A stretch of 64,000 nucleotides of DNA from Spongilla lacustris (taxonomy: Eukaryota; Porifera; Demospongiae; Spongillida; Spongillidae). The stretch's first letter is position 1. Every line of letters starts with the position of its first letter. The stretch lies in NCBI GenBank assembly GCA_949361645.1, contig OX442418.1, positions 12,401,010 through 12,465,009 of the forward strand, written 5' to 3'. The notes under the pieces were generated by a model. It made no database searches, had not been told where the DNA came from, and saw only the letters and a list, made by a program, of their open reading frames with translations. The translations under genes were made by a program, and so were the position numbers. This document shows positions 47,330-58,855 of the stretch, in pieces.

Positions 47330-48152
47330 ACCATGACCATATCTTATTGGAGTATTTTTTTTTTTAATCATTTTGGTGATTTGGTAAAAAAAATTAATGA
47401 CTGGTCGTTTATGCATACATGTAGGGTTGGTAAATAAACAAGTTAAAAGGCACACAAGCTAAAATAAAGACAAGAAGCATGAGTCCCACTAATAACTGAA
47501 GCAGCATTGCCCCTCTGCACTGCCGCAACAAGCCTCTGCAGCAGGTATTAGTGTGACTTCTGTTCACCAGTTGCTGGTGGTGACATATACCGGTAGTTCA
47601 CTTTGGAAAGGCATTAGGAGAAGAAAAAAAGTCCCGCTGCCTCAATGGCGACTGGGACAAACATGAGGCAATAGTTGGAGTGATGTTCGTTCTTTCATAC
47701 AATCATCAAAATATGGCCGAAAACGATTAGTGGGGGTGACAAGCCGTAAAAACAGGTGGGAGGTGCCATTCTATCTCACGTGCACGCGCAGAGCTACTCC
47801 AATGACGTCGTTTCAAGGAGAGAAAAATACGTTTGTAATTTGTTACATCTCGAAGTGAGGGACAGTCACATTACTACAAGCGGTGTGAGTGAGTTATACC
47901 GAACAAAACAAAAGGTTAGAGGGAAATTCGAAGACCGTTAATTTTTATATCAAAGTGTTTAACCGGTTAGCGTGACCGTTGCGACGCTGTATGTTAACCG
48001 GGATACGGGTACTAGGAGGTATTCAGTATTGTTTAGAAGCCACTGTTTGTGACAATAAGACATTGGAATATTTTTAGATTATGGTTAAGTGTCTGCGTAC
48101 GTGTTTGTGTGTGGGAGCATTGTCTGTGTCGCTGTGTTTACGAGTGTGTGGG

Positions 48153-48211
<59 letters not shown>

Positions 48212-48490
48212 CATGGCATACGTGTGTGTATGTGAGTGCGCGCGCGCTTGTTTGTGTACTGCATATGGCGCTTGGATGAGTTTATACTATGTAGAGTGCG
48301 TGTATGTGTTCTGTTGGCACTTGTCTGTGTAGTAAGAGAACTAAAATGCCTATTTGAAGATCTGGCACCCATGTTTGTGAAACATACAATACCAAATAGA
48401 TCAGCAGTGTACATTCCACTTCAAATTGAGTGTTGCCTATTCTGAAATCCATTCGAATTATAGCCTTCTCCTTTATTCCAAGGTGGTAGA
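47330..48490. other. GALNT-B 3' flank and WIP upstream region
   Basis: A (GT)n tract at about 48150-48207. The sequence just before the WIP start (ctttattccaag at 48470-48482) looks like a 3' splice site, so the WIP gene probably has an intron in its 5' untranslated region. Confidence 0.45.
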
Positions 48491-49606
48491 ATGCCTCCAC
48501 CACCACCCCCTCCACCCCCACCCCCCGCAGCTCCCCCTCCGCCAGCTCTTTCAGCCGCAAGCGTCGAAAAACCTTCCCTTTCGAAGAAGGAGCAGAAGGA
48601 CAGGGGAGCACTATTGGGGGATATTCACAAGGGGATGAAGTTAAAGAAGGCCGTGACAAATGACAGAAGCGCTCCCATAATAGATGAACGTACGTTTGTG
48701 TGCATGGTGAAGAGTGTATGTTTTTGTGTTGTTGTTATTGAGTGTTGGTGGAGGTGCCTTAAAAATCACATCCGTCGTAAACTACAGAAGTGTTTATGTT
48801 GCTTCTTTGTTGATATGCGTTTGTGTTGCTTTGTAGCCAAGAAGTCTGGAGGAGGAGGAGGAGGAGGGGGACCTATGGTTCCTGGAGGAGGCATGGGTGG
48901 GCTCTTTGCTGGTGGTATGCCCAAACTCAAATCTGCTGGCGCTGGAGGGCCAGGGCCAGGAGGAGGGGTTGGTGGCAAAACCCCTCGACTACCGGTTAGC
49001 GGATCAGCTACTGATGATAAACCATCATGTAAGTGAGGGTGTACTGGTGTGAGGTGTGAGGGTGTGCTGGTGGGAGGTGTGATGTGCTAGTGGGAGGTAT
49101 GAGGGTGTGCTGGTGAGAGATGTGAGGGTGTGCTGGTGGGAGGTGTGCTAGTGGGAGGTGAGGGTGTGCTGGTGGGAGGTGAGGGTGTGCTGGTGGGAGG
49201 TGTGAGGGTGTGCTGGTGGGAGGTGTGAGGGTGTGCTGGTGGGAGTAGGTTTTATTACATCACTACAGAAGTGTACCTGGTGTTGGTTAATTAAGAATTA
49301 TTGCATGTGTGTTTCATATTAAAACTAATTGACCAGAATGTAAGGTTGCAGGTGTTAGTGATTGTTTCCCGTCTGTGGTAAAGATGTGCTACCTTGTTCA
49401 GTCAATATTACTACTACATGTACTGTGTGCTTTCAGGATGTGGCTAATTTGTAGAATAGTGCCAGTGAAGTAATATATTGACTAAACAAGTTGGTTGTGA
49501 TGTGCTGTTCTTAAAGCCTTTTCCGTTTTTATTTACAACCTTATGTGTGTGTGTGTGTGCATGTGTGTATGTACGTGTGTGCATGTGTGTGTGTATATGT
49601 GTACGT

Positions 49607-49690
<84 letters not shown>

Positions 49691-51892
49691 TCTGCATAAG
49701 CAGCAGGCAGACCTCCTGGTGGTCCAGCTCGCTCATCATCCGTTGAAGAGCCTCCTCAAGCACCAAGTTCCAACAAGCCTCGTCCCTCCCCTGCCCAGCT
49801 GCCTCAGGCAGTGAAGCCTACTCAGTCCTTACCCCCATCATTCAATGCAGCAGGACGAGGAGTAGGAGGAGGTGGCCCCAGCAAGAATGCTGCCTCCAGT
49901 CGACCCCTCCCCCCACCACCTGGGGCTGGGGGTAGGCCTCCTTTGAAAGAAGAGGACGAGGAAGAACCTGCCGACGAGAACGTGCCAAAACGTGGTGGGC
50001 CACCAACGAGGGGGGACAGTGACCTGCCCAAGAGAGGGGCTGTTCTGTCGTCGCGTACCGGGGACCCACCAAAGCGAGGGGGACCACCGTCACCACCTCT
50101 TAAGGGGGAGGAGGACGAGCCGCCAAAGCGAGCACCGCCCACTTCAAGAGGCGGGCTTCCGCCCCCTCCTATAAGAGGGGGCGTGCCACCACCGCCTCCC
50201 ACAAGAGCGGATGACGATGAACCGCCGAAACGAGGTGGGCCCCCCCCGCCTCCCCCTGCGAGGGGAGAGGACGACGAACCGCCGACGCCAAGAAAAGGCG
50301 GACTCCCACCACCCCCCACAAGAGGTGGCCCTCCACCTCCACCTCCCACAAGAGGGGATGATGACGAACCACAACCCAAACGAGGTGGACCATCAAGGGG
50401 TGGACCCCCACCACCACCACCCTCACCAAAACCGGATGATGGTGATGATGAACCTCCCAGAAGAGGTGGCCTCCCACCACCTCCCACAAGAGGTGGTCTC
50501 CCACCCCCACCTCCATCAAGAGGTGGGCCCCCCCCTCCTCCCCCTAAGGGGGACGATGACGAACCGCCACAGAGAAGGGGCGGACCCCCACCACCCCCCA
50601 CAAGAGGTGGCCCTCCACCTCCACCTCCCACAAGAGGGGACGATGACGAACCACAACCCAAACGAGGTGGACCATCAAGGGGTGGATTTCCACCACCCTC
50701 ACCAAAACCGGATGATGGTGATGATGAACCTCCCAGAAGAGGTGGTCCCCCACCACCTCCCACAAGAGGTGGCCCCCCACCCCCACCTCCTTCAAGAGGT
50801 GATGACGATGAGCCACCTAGAAGGGGCGGGCCTCCGCCACCCCCTACAAGAAGCGGCCCCCTCCCCCCACCCCCTCCCTCAAAAGAGGATGACGATGAGC
50901 CACCTAGAAGGGGCGGGCCCCCACCACCCCCTACAAGAAGCGGCCCCCCACCCCCCTCAAAGGAGGATGATGATGATGAACCCCCGAAAAGAGCCCCTCC
51001 ATTGAGAGGTGGGCCACCCCCCCCACCACCATCAAGGGGCGATGATGAAGAAGGGCCAAAGCGATCTGGTGCTCAGCGACCCCCGTCGAGGGCAGGTGAT
51101 GATGAACCCCCTAGGCGTGGTGGTCCTCCCCCTCCTCCTTCAAGAAACCAGCCACCACCCCCACCACCAACCAGAAGTGGACCTCCACCCCCACCAAGAG
51201 AGAGCGTATCTCCCCCTACACGTGAGTTAGCGCACCCCCTTGCTTAATGCCATCGTCTTTTACTACAATCCACCTTTCAGCAAGGAGCGCAGCTCCACCC
51301 CTTCCTCCTCCTAATCGTACCACTTCCAATGCACAGAGGACTGCATCACCTGAAGACAATGCCCCCCTCGAACGCACCAGCTCCAGTGGTCGTGTGTGAG
51401 TTCCCCCCCCCCCCCCCCCCTCCCCAATCCCCACCCTTTTACCCCTACATTTTTATAAAACAAATTGCTATCATTTGAATTTATTTGGTGGGGAACAGAA
51501 ACCAAGTAACAGCGACCATGCCACGAGGACTGCCACCACCGCCTCCCAACAGAGGAGCCCCTCAATCTAGGAGTGCTCCGCCCCCACCAGCAAGGAATCA
51601 ATCTGGTGCAGGTGATGGCATTTTTGTGGGCAGAGAGAGCTAACCAGTAGCATCTTTTGTTGTGTGCCCCCTTTCCTCCTTGCAGATGATTTAGAGAATC
51701 GTTTCCAGTTCGACTCGAATATTCCTTCACCTGAAACGTGGACTCCATCTCCGAAGACCTACCCTAGCCTAAATGCAGCTGATAGAAAAAAGAACAGTAT
51801 GTAACAAGTGTGGCAATTGAACGTCGTTTCATTTCATTTCCCTCCGTACAGCACGGGCCAATCCACCACCAGCTCTACCGCCATCTCATTAG
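48491..51892 (+). CDS. WIPF: WIP/verprolin family protein (WAS/WASL-interacting)
   Basis: A WASP-interacting actin regulator. Seven exons (48491-48689, 48837-49028, 49701-51221, 51281-51395, 51499-51611, 51686-51796, 51852-51892) join in frame to 763 residues. A proline-rich N-terminus precedes a WH2 actin-binding motif (RGALLGDIHKGMKLKKAV followed by NDRSAPI). Exon 2 encodes a glycine-rich segment with GGLFAGGMPKLKS, as in vertebrate WIP. Exon 3 (507 codons) is a repeat of RGGPPPPP blocks and DDDEPP spacers. The C-terminal WASP-binding motif is ENRFQFDSNIPSPETW, then SPKTYPSL, and the end reads PALPPSH. It is longer than vertebrate WIP (about 500 residues), mainly because of exon 3. Which of the three vertebrate paralogues it corresponds to is not meaningful here. 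Confidence 0.93.
49030..49248 (+). repeat. ggtgtgagggtgtgctggtggga array in WIP intron 2
   Basis: About ten copies of a 16-25 base unit, starting right at the donor gtaagtgagggtgt of exon 2. Confidence 0.85.
49543..49690. repeat. (GT)n array beside WIP exon 3 acceptor
   Basis: About 150 bases of GT with a few GTAC or GTAT breaks, ending ten bases before the acceptor tgcataag. Confidence 0.92.
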
Positions 51893-52233
51893 GATGAGGA
51901 CGAGAGGTAGTTAAAACTTTGTATGCAGTTTTAGTACCATTTAAACCCGAAAGGAACAGTGCACAGAATTTGGATAGGGGGTGTGTCATGTCACTATTAG
52001 TGCGGTATTACCATTAATTTTGTTGTGTTTGGAATATTTGTGAATGAATTATTATTATTATCCCTCCCCCATCCCAAATTAAACTTCAAATTTTGTTATG
52101 TTTGGAATATTTGTGAATGAATTATCCCTCCCCCATCATCCCAAATCCAACTTCAGGCTAATAGATTTCCAGTTTGACAACACATTGGGCAAACCACACA
52201 CATCACAGAAAATAGTGTTCAGTTAGGTCATCT
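51893..52233. other. convergent 3' flanks of WIP and HSPD1
   Basis: AT-rich, with a direct repeat of ttttgttatgtttggaatatttgtgaatgaatta (52018 and 52095). No coding signal; 341 bases separate the two stop codons. Confidence 0.5.
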
Positions 52234-54661
52234 TTACATTCCCATCCCTCCCATGCCACCCATGCCTCCTCCTCCCATCCCTCCACCCATTGGCTCCTCC
52301 TTCTTTGGAATCTCTGTAATCACCACTTCTGCTGTGGCAAGGAGAGTAGCTACACCTGCAGCATCCTGCAGTGCTGAACGGACCACCTTTGTGGGGTCAA
52401 TGATGCCTAAACAAAACAAAAAACGAAAATATAGAGGGTGCATCCAATACAGCTCTACCAGTGAGATGTGGGTATGACAATACTTACCAGCCTTTAGCAT
52501 GTCAACGTGCTGGTTGCGCAAGGCGTCATAGCCTTCACTTGGGTTCTGTGCTTGCAGTATCTTTTCCACTATGAGTGTGGGATCGATGCCGCTGTTCTTG
52601 ATGATGGTCGAAGACGGGGCCCTCAGAGCTTTCTTGATGATCTCAACACCAGCTTGTTCGTCTGCTGACTCCAGTTTGATGTTGTTCAAAACCTTTATAC
52701 ACCTAGGCGTATGAAATAAATTGCCATGTAAAGCCTTAAGGCCCATAACAGGTACCACAACAGAACAAACCACAAACTTCATGAAAATCTAGTAAATGAG
52801 TGTTGAAACAGAGAAAACTATTTTACCTGAGCAGTGCAACACCTCCTCCAGGAACAATGCCCTCCTCAACTGCTGCTCTTGTAGCATTAAGTGCATCAGT
52901 CACACGATCCTTCTTTTCACTGACCTCAACATCACTTGATCCTCCAATCTTGAAAAAATTTCCAGTGAAAAATCACACCAGTCACAACACATAGGTCAAT
53001 TCTCCCTTACCTTCAACACAGCAACACCATCTGAAAGCTTTGCTAGCCTCTCTTGGAGTTTTTCCTTCTCATAGTCTGAAGTAGTATCTTCAATCTCACG
53101 CTTTATCTGTTCAACACGTTCCCTAAGTGCTGCCTCATCTCCCTTGCCTATAAATGGTTTGGTGCACAAGGGATGACATGACCTTAGTACAATACAAATT
53201 TCATTACCTTTCATTAGAAGGGTATCATCTTTTGTAATAACAACTTCACCAACTCGGCCCAGGTTAGATAATGTGACCTCTTCCAATTTCAGTTCTAGTG
53301 CATCATCACCAAATACCTGCAAGGGGGTTAACACACATCATCATGCAGTGGACTACTCCCAGTGATAAAAGGTTTTGCACTTACAACTGCCCCTGTTGCA
53401 ACCGCCATATCGTGGAGCTGGTTCTTCCTGTTGTCACCAAACCCAGGAGCCTTAACTGCAGCTACTTGGAGCCCAACTTTAAGTCTACAAATACACCAAG
53501 TCAACATGGCAGTGTGCACACTCCATAGCAGCCTTACTACCTGTTGATCACGAGTGTGGTAAGCGCCTCCCCTTCAACCTCCTCTGCGATAATTATTAGC
53601 GGTCTGCGCTGAGTGTTAACCAGCTCGAGCACGGGAAGGATCTGCTGTATGCTGGTAATCTTCTTCTCTGACAAGAGAACGTATGCATCTTCGTATTCCA
53701 CTTTGTTGCCTATTTTAAAATAGGCATGAAAAGACCAAAAAGAAATGTTAACGAACAATAGGCTGGCATGGATCAAATGAATACCTTGCGCTATATTGAT
53801 GAAGTAGGGTGATATGTAGCCTCTATCGAACTTCAATCCTTTTATGATCTCCAACTCGTCTTGTAGAGTCTTCCCGTCTTTCACCGTTATCACGCCGTTC
53901 CTGCCGACTTTGTTCATGGCTCGCGATATCAGCTGTCCTATCTCCGTGTCCCCGTTAGCCGAGATTGTCGCAACCTGTATATGCAAGACAACGGTTAGTC
54001 ATGATACACCATCTATATAATTATATATATATATATATATATTTCAAACGCGACACTTTAGTACTACTGGCCTGCGCTATTTCCTCAGGTGTAGTAACTG
54101 CTTTGGAGATGCGCTTCAGTTCCGCCAGAACCGCATCTACGGCCTGCATTGCTCCCTTCCTAAGTTCGTGTGGATTGGCTCCCTTTGACACGTACTCGAA
54201 TCCGTCACGCGCGATAGCCCGCGCCAGTATGGTCGCTGCCGTTGTCCCGTCTCCAGCTTCTTCGTTCGTATTGCTGGCTACGTCCTGCACCAAACGGGCC
54301 CCCACATTCTGGTACTTGTCCTCTAACTCCACGGCCTTGGCAACAGTCACTCCGTCCTTGGTGATCTTGGGACTGCCCCACGATTTCTCGATGATGACAT
54401 TGCGACCCTGAAAGAGCGAGGCAAATTAATTACTTGCATGCTCGAGTATTTGCTTCTTTTTTTTTTTCGGTGTTGCGATGCCCAGACCTTAGGTCCCATA
54501 GTTGCAGCTACTGCATCTGCTAGCTTGTCCACACCTTGCAACATGGCAACCCTTGCTTCGACGCCGAATTTAAGGTCTTTGGCAGAATAGCATCTTGCCT
54601 GGACTTTAGTTAGGGCCAGCAGGCGAGCGCTGGTACGAGACAGCCGAGCTACACTCAACAT
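52234..54661 (-). CDS. HSPD1: mitochondrial chaperonin HSP60
   Basis: The mitochondrial group I chaperonin, which folds imported proteins in a double ring closed by HSP10. Ten exons: 54661-54488, 54407-54072, 53974-53785, 53709-53541, 53484-53375, 53316-53208, 53147-53021, 52948-52827, 52702-52488, 52406-52234. They total 574 residues, matching the usual length. The N-terminus is an arginine-rich mitochondrial presequence ([16 protein letters not shown]). Family motifs are complete: [20 protein letters not shown], the ATP-site [49 protein letters not shown] and the glycine-methionine tail. Joining exon 2 to 3 in the conserved reading ([14 protein letters not shown]) needs a GC donor at 54071; using a GT 15 bases on would add ASSTK in frame. 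Head-to-head with HSPE1. Confidence 0.97.
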
Positions 54662-54881
54662 TTGTCAGTGCGATTAAGGCTTGGATCTCAAATGACAGAT
54701 TTTTCAACTCCTGCAGGCACGTGTTCACGAAGGTTCTGGAGCCCTTGCCGCGCATGCGTACAGAGACACGTGGATCCTTAAAGTCAGTCGACGTTGAGGA
54801 TTCGCGTTGATTTTGCTTGGTGGTAAAGGTCAAGATGGTGGGTTTTTTAAATGGCATATTGGCGATGGACATGTATGTTGG
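54662..54881. promoter_or_regulatory. shared HSPD1/HSPE1 promoter
   Basis: 220 bases lie between divergent start codons, an arrangement also known for HSPD1/HSPE1 in vertebrates. It includes a four-unit heat-shock element at 54724-54741 and a short palindrome, cgcatgcg, at 54750. Confidence 0.75.
54724..54741. promoter_or_regulatory. heat-shock element (HSF binding site)
   Basis: The sequence ttcacgaaggttctggag is TTC-nn-GAA-nn-TTC-nn-GAg: four alternating units at exact five-base spacing, with only the last base of the fourth unit off consensus. HSF trimers bind such sites. Its place between HSP60 and HSP10 supports joint heat induction. Confidence 0.85.
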
Positions 54882-55400
54882 ATGCATTCTTTAAACCACA
54901 AGGCTGCTGCTTTGCGGAGGTTCAAGCCATTGCTCGATCGTGTGCTAGTGGAGAGGATGCTGCCAGAAACAGTGAGTGAACAGCGTGATGTTTTAACTGT
55001 ATGGCATACACCTGATTACCACGTGGTGCAGAAAACGAAAAGCGGACTTATGATACCCGAAAAAGCGCAGGGTAAAGTGAACGAAGCTGTCGTTATTGCC
55101 GTGGGTCCCGGAGCTAGGGACAAGGTAATGGGAGGAGGACCTTTGCATTAGGGTGTGTGGTATTACGGATAAAATCATACCTGCTTTGCGATAGGACGGA
55201 AAGGTGATCCCACTGAACGTTGCGCTAGGGGACAAAGTCCTTATTCCGGAATATGGTGGCACAAAGCTTACGTTTGAGGAGAAGGTATTTCGATTATGGA
55301 TGTATCATGCTTCTTCACAAGTTTTCTCTCCATTGATTCATTCATGTAGGACTATTACCTATTCAGAGACACCGACATCCTCGGCGTTCTAGAAAAGTGA
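54882..55400 (+). CDS. HSPE1: mitochondrial co-chaperonin HSP10
   Basis: The lid of the HSP60 chamber. Four exons, 54882-54971, 55032-55124, 55195-55284 and 55350-55400, join in frame to 107 residues (family about 102). Motifs: RRFKPLLDRVLVERMLPET, then the mobile-loop part KSGLMIPEKAQGKVNEAVV, VALGDKVLIPEYGGTKL and the end DYYLFRDTDILGVLEK. The start chosen gives MHSLNHKAAALRR, a basic N-terminus suited to mitochondrial import, as HSP10 keeps its targeting sequence uncleaved. Its 3' end faces citrate synthase. Confidence 0.96.
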
Positions 55401-55975
55401 ATACTTCAAATTGACTCCATGTTTTTTTGTATTGTTCTACTGTTTTTTTTTTCTGTTCGTTAACTCACACCGTGATTTAGTATAGACACACCTTATTTAA
55501 CTTACTGCTGTAAGAACTCTAATTCAATTTGTAGGATTACGACGTCCAACTTCTCATCGTACTACAAACTTGAGACATAAAAATTTACATGGTGTAGAGT
55601 TAAGTCTTGTCTGTGCATTTATGTATAAAGGCATATGGTTCGTATGAATTGCCTATTATGTAACTATTAAAATGTTGGTCGCAAAGTTAGTGTATACAGA
55701 AGGAAACGACAGGACTTAACCATGTAAATCTTTAGCACCCTGCCAATAATGATTTTCGAACTTCGTCCCAAACTTGAACCACATTGTTAAGATGTACATG
55801 CGTGATGTTGTGATGTTGCACAGTAAATAATCACATTTGACACACAAAAAGCTGTACACGTGTAGCTCAAAATGTTTAAAGGGTGTCAGCCCCCCCACAA
55901 GAACCAACTACAGTCCCTAATAGTCCTCCTATTCTTGCAAGCGTGTAAAAGATGCATAAACAGCTTGGGGCCTCT
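55401..55975. other. convergent 3' flanks of HSPE1 and CS
   Basis: 575 bases of AT-rich sequence with no coding signal. Confidence 0.5.
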
Positions 55976-57993
55976 TCAGTGTGCTCCCCTCTTCTCCAGC
56001 TCCTTCTTGATGGCTTCAGTCGTAAGAGACTTTGGTCTCTCAATCGGGAAGCCCAGCGCCCTGTCCCAGACGAGGGAGCTGAGCACACCCAGAGCTCTGG
56101 AGACTCCAAACAGCACTGTGTAGTAGTTCATCTCTGTCATCCCGTAGTACTGGAGCAGGACTCCACTGTGGGCATCAACATTAGGCCACGGGTTCTTGGT
56201 CTTCCCTTGGGCAGTCAAGACCTTGGGAGCCACCTGAACAAAAGGAACGGAAACAAGTTGTGAAATTTGTCTTCAAACAGGCAAACCTCCTTACCTCATA
56301 CAACTGAGAGACTATCTTAAACAGTGGGAAGTTGGGTAGATGCTTCTGTGAGAACTCGCGTTGGCAGATGTAGCGTGGGTCAGTTTTTCGCAGCACAGCG
56401 TGGCCAAAGCCAGGTACGACCTGTTACATACACACCCCACCCCACACAAAGCACGAGAAGCTCTGCTCAACTACGATCATTGCAACAGACTCGAGTCCTT
56501 ACCCGACCACTGTTGAGTGTCTTCCACAGGTAGTCCTCCAGCTGCTTATTGGTAACCTCTGTGCCAATTTCTGCCTGCAGTTCGGACAACCAGATGAGCA
56601 CCTCTTGATTGGCCAACCCGTGCAGTGGCCCAGCCAATCCATTCATTCCAGCGGCAAACGAGAGGTAAGGGTCCGATAGGGCGCTGCCCACCAGGTGGCA
56701 GGCGTGGGCACTGACGTTGCCCCCCTCGTGGTCCGTGTGGATGCTGAGGTATAGCCGCAGCATGTCAATGAAGTCTGGCTTGTCATATCCCAGCATGGCC
56801 GCAAAGTTTGCGGACCAGTCACGGGACGGATTGATGGCTTTTACTTTACCGTCGCGATACAGATTGCGGTAGATAATTGCAGCAACCGTTGGCAACTTGG
56901 CAATGAGGTCCATGGAGTCTTCATAGGTGTACTGAGGTGGTGAGGACAGGAAGAAAAAAAGCCATCAGGTTTACAAACTGTCGTTAATTACTCGTGTATC
57001 TATCCACCTCCCAGTACTTGGTCTTGGGTATGCCATCAGAGTAGGCTTTTGCAAACTTGCTCTCAGAGTTCATAGCTGTGACGGCGGCACTGAGCTGGCT
57101 CATTGGGTGGAGAGAGGAGGGAAAGTTGTTGAGCATCTGCACGACGTGCTGTGGGACAGCGGCCCGACTGGCCCAGTCCTGAGAGATGTCGTCAACCTGC
57201 CCACCACACACACAGCCAACACAGAATACCACATCACATGATAAAGACACAGTTTTTAACCAGTCAGTTGTGGCTAACCGTCTTCTTGGTTGGTATATTT
57301 CCCGTCAGCAGGAGGTAGAACACACCCTCTGGCAGCGGTTCACTACCGCCAACAGCCTTGGGTAGCAGCTAATCACGCGAGGAGCAACAGATGAGAAAAG
57401 CCAACACCTTGGGAAGCCTGTCATTATCAAAAGCACACCATTTAAATACCTTTTGACATTCGGCTATTGAGTACCCACGAAAGCGAATACCCTGAAACGG
57501 GAAAGGGAAATGGTGCACGGAGGGTCGCGGCAAATACCGGAAGCTACCTCGTTGGCGTCCAGCAGGGAGGTCTCTGTCACCAAGCCCTTAATGTCGCGCA
57601 TCCCGCCATAGATCTGATCCACTGTCACTTCGCCGATAACAGTGTCCTTGTGCTTGGCCTTCAGCTCCTTTATCTCGTTCTGCTTCTTGGGAATCAACTC
57701 TGCCAGTTCCTGCTTTATGCTGTGCAGCTCACGGACCTTTAAATAAATAAAAAAGAAAAGAAGAAAGGGAAAAATAAAGCAATGTCCAATTATCGCTAGT
57801 GCCATGCCTCTGGCGTGGGGATTACCCATTACTGCATGATGTACACGTACCTGCGGGACAGCTGGAATCCACTGGCGCATAATGCTCCATGTACTCTGTT
57901 AGGGGAATAAAAACCCATTTAGAATTGCACACTTAAGCTGACCAATCTCACGTTACGAGTAGAGGTCAGGACTCTTCCAAGTGACATCGCCAT
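55976..57993 (-). CDS. CS: citrate synthase, mitochondrial
   Basis: Makes citrate from oxaloacetate and acetyl-CoA at the entry of the TCA cycle. Nine exons, 57993-57952, 57895-57851, 57736-57548, 57491-57450, 57368-57279, 57196-57008, 56931-56503, 56420-56295 and 56233-55976, join to 469 residues (family about 466). The first exon ([14 protein letters not shown]) fits a mitochondrial presequence. Active-site regions are intact: the first histidine in SDHEGGN-like [13 protein letters not shown] context, the second in [17 protein letters not shown], and the aspartate in [19 protein letters not shown]. Other family blocks are [19 protein letters not shown] and [17 protein letters not shown]. 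Head-to-head with GTF2A2, 149 bases between starts. Confidence 0.97.
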
Positions 57994-58142
57994 CCTTTCC
58001 AGGTCGGTGGCAATAGTATCGGGTTGAAGGGTGAAGTACACAAGTCGCGTGAACTAATTAATAGCCATCTTTCACGTGATCTTGCCGCCTATAACGCGTG
58101 ATAATCACGTGTTCTTGCTGTTTACTCTTTCCTCTATTAGTA
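57994..58142. promoter_or_regulatory. shared CS/GTF2A2 promoter
   Basis: 149 bases lie between divergent starts. They contain three tcacgtg/tcacgcg-like motifs (cacgtgatcttgcc at 58073, gcgtgataatcacgtg at 58096), E-box-like CACGTG cores that could bind bHLH factors (inference). Confidence 0.55.
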
Positions 58143-58466
58143 ATGAGTTACCAACTTTATCGCAGTACGACACTCGGGACAACGCTACAAGACTCTCTCG
58201 ACGAACTAATATCAGCGCAGCAGATTTCCCCCGACTTGGCCCTTAAAGTACTTCAACAATTCGATCGCAGCGTCAACCAGGCTTTGTCTCAGAAGGCAGC
58301 AAACAGATATACATTCAAAGGTCACCTCAAGATGTATCGCTTTTGTGATAATGTGTGGACCTGTGTATTGGAAGGTGCCGAATTCAGAGACTCTCATGGG
58401 CAGGAGTCAGTCGCCACACAGAAAATTAAAATTGTGGCTTGCGACGCAAACTCTGCCAAACAATAA
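58143..58466 (+). CDS. GTF2A2: transcription factor IIA gamma subunit
   Basis: The small subunit of TFIIA, which stabilises TBP on promoter DNA for RNA polymerase II. A single exon of 107 residues, about the family length. It starts [20 protein letters not shown] and continues with [16 protein letters not shown], the core block [19 protein letters not shown] and [10 protein letters not shown]. The lack of introns is notable, as every other complete gene in the window has some. Its start is 149 bases from that of CS on the other strand. Confidence 0.96.
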   Translation: MSYQLYRSTTLGTTLQDSLDELISAQQISPDLALKVLQQFDRSVNQALSQKAANRYTFKGHLKMYRFCDNVWTCVLEGAEFRDSHGQESVATQKIKIVACDANSAKQ

Positions 58467-58855
58467 AACAAATTTTTAACGAATTTTGTGTTTCTGTTGT
58501 CGTGTTTCATTCATCGATTGGAAAGAAAAAAAAGTATTTCTTTTCTCTGTGCGACAAAAATCAGGAAATATGTACGCAGAATATCTGGATTTATTGACTA
58601 GCGATTGAGTCTCCACAACCACGGTGTTGGACCTTGTCAGTATTATTCCTGCCTGCTTACATTTTTTGGAGCATTTAAAAAGATATTACATTGTAGTTAT
58701 AATAGCGGTCAGGGGACTGGTCCGTACTGGAAAATTCGCGATCAATTGGAAGCGTCGCGTGCTCCGGTCCCTTATCTTGGCATATCTACACGCGGCTTCA
58801 TCAACGTGTGCGTGTGCACGTACTATTTCTGCCATTTTACCCTCTCAACTCACAC
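58467..58855. other. between GTF2A2 and p23
   Basis: No coding exon. Presumably the GTF2A2 3' untranslated region and the p23 promoter. Confidence 0.4.

Noticed and set aside
49822..50763. 313-residue minus-strand glycine-rich frame
   Set aside because: It is a shadow of WIP exon 3, whose plus-strand frame fits the family and joins in phase.
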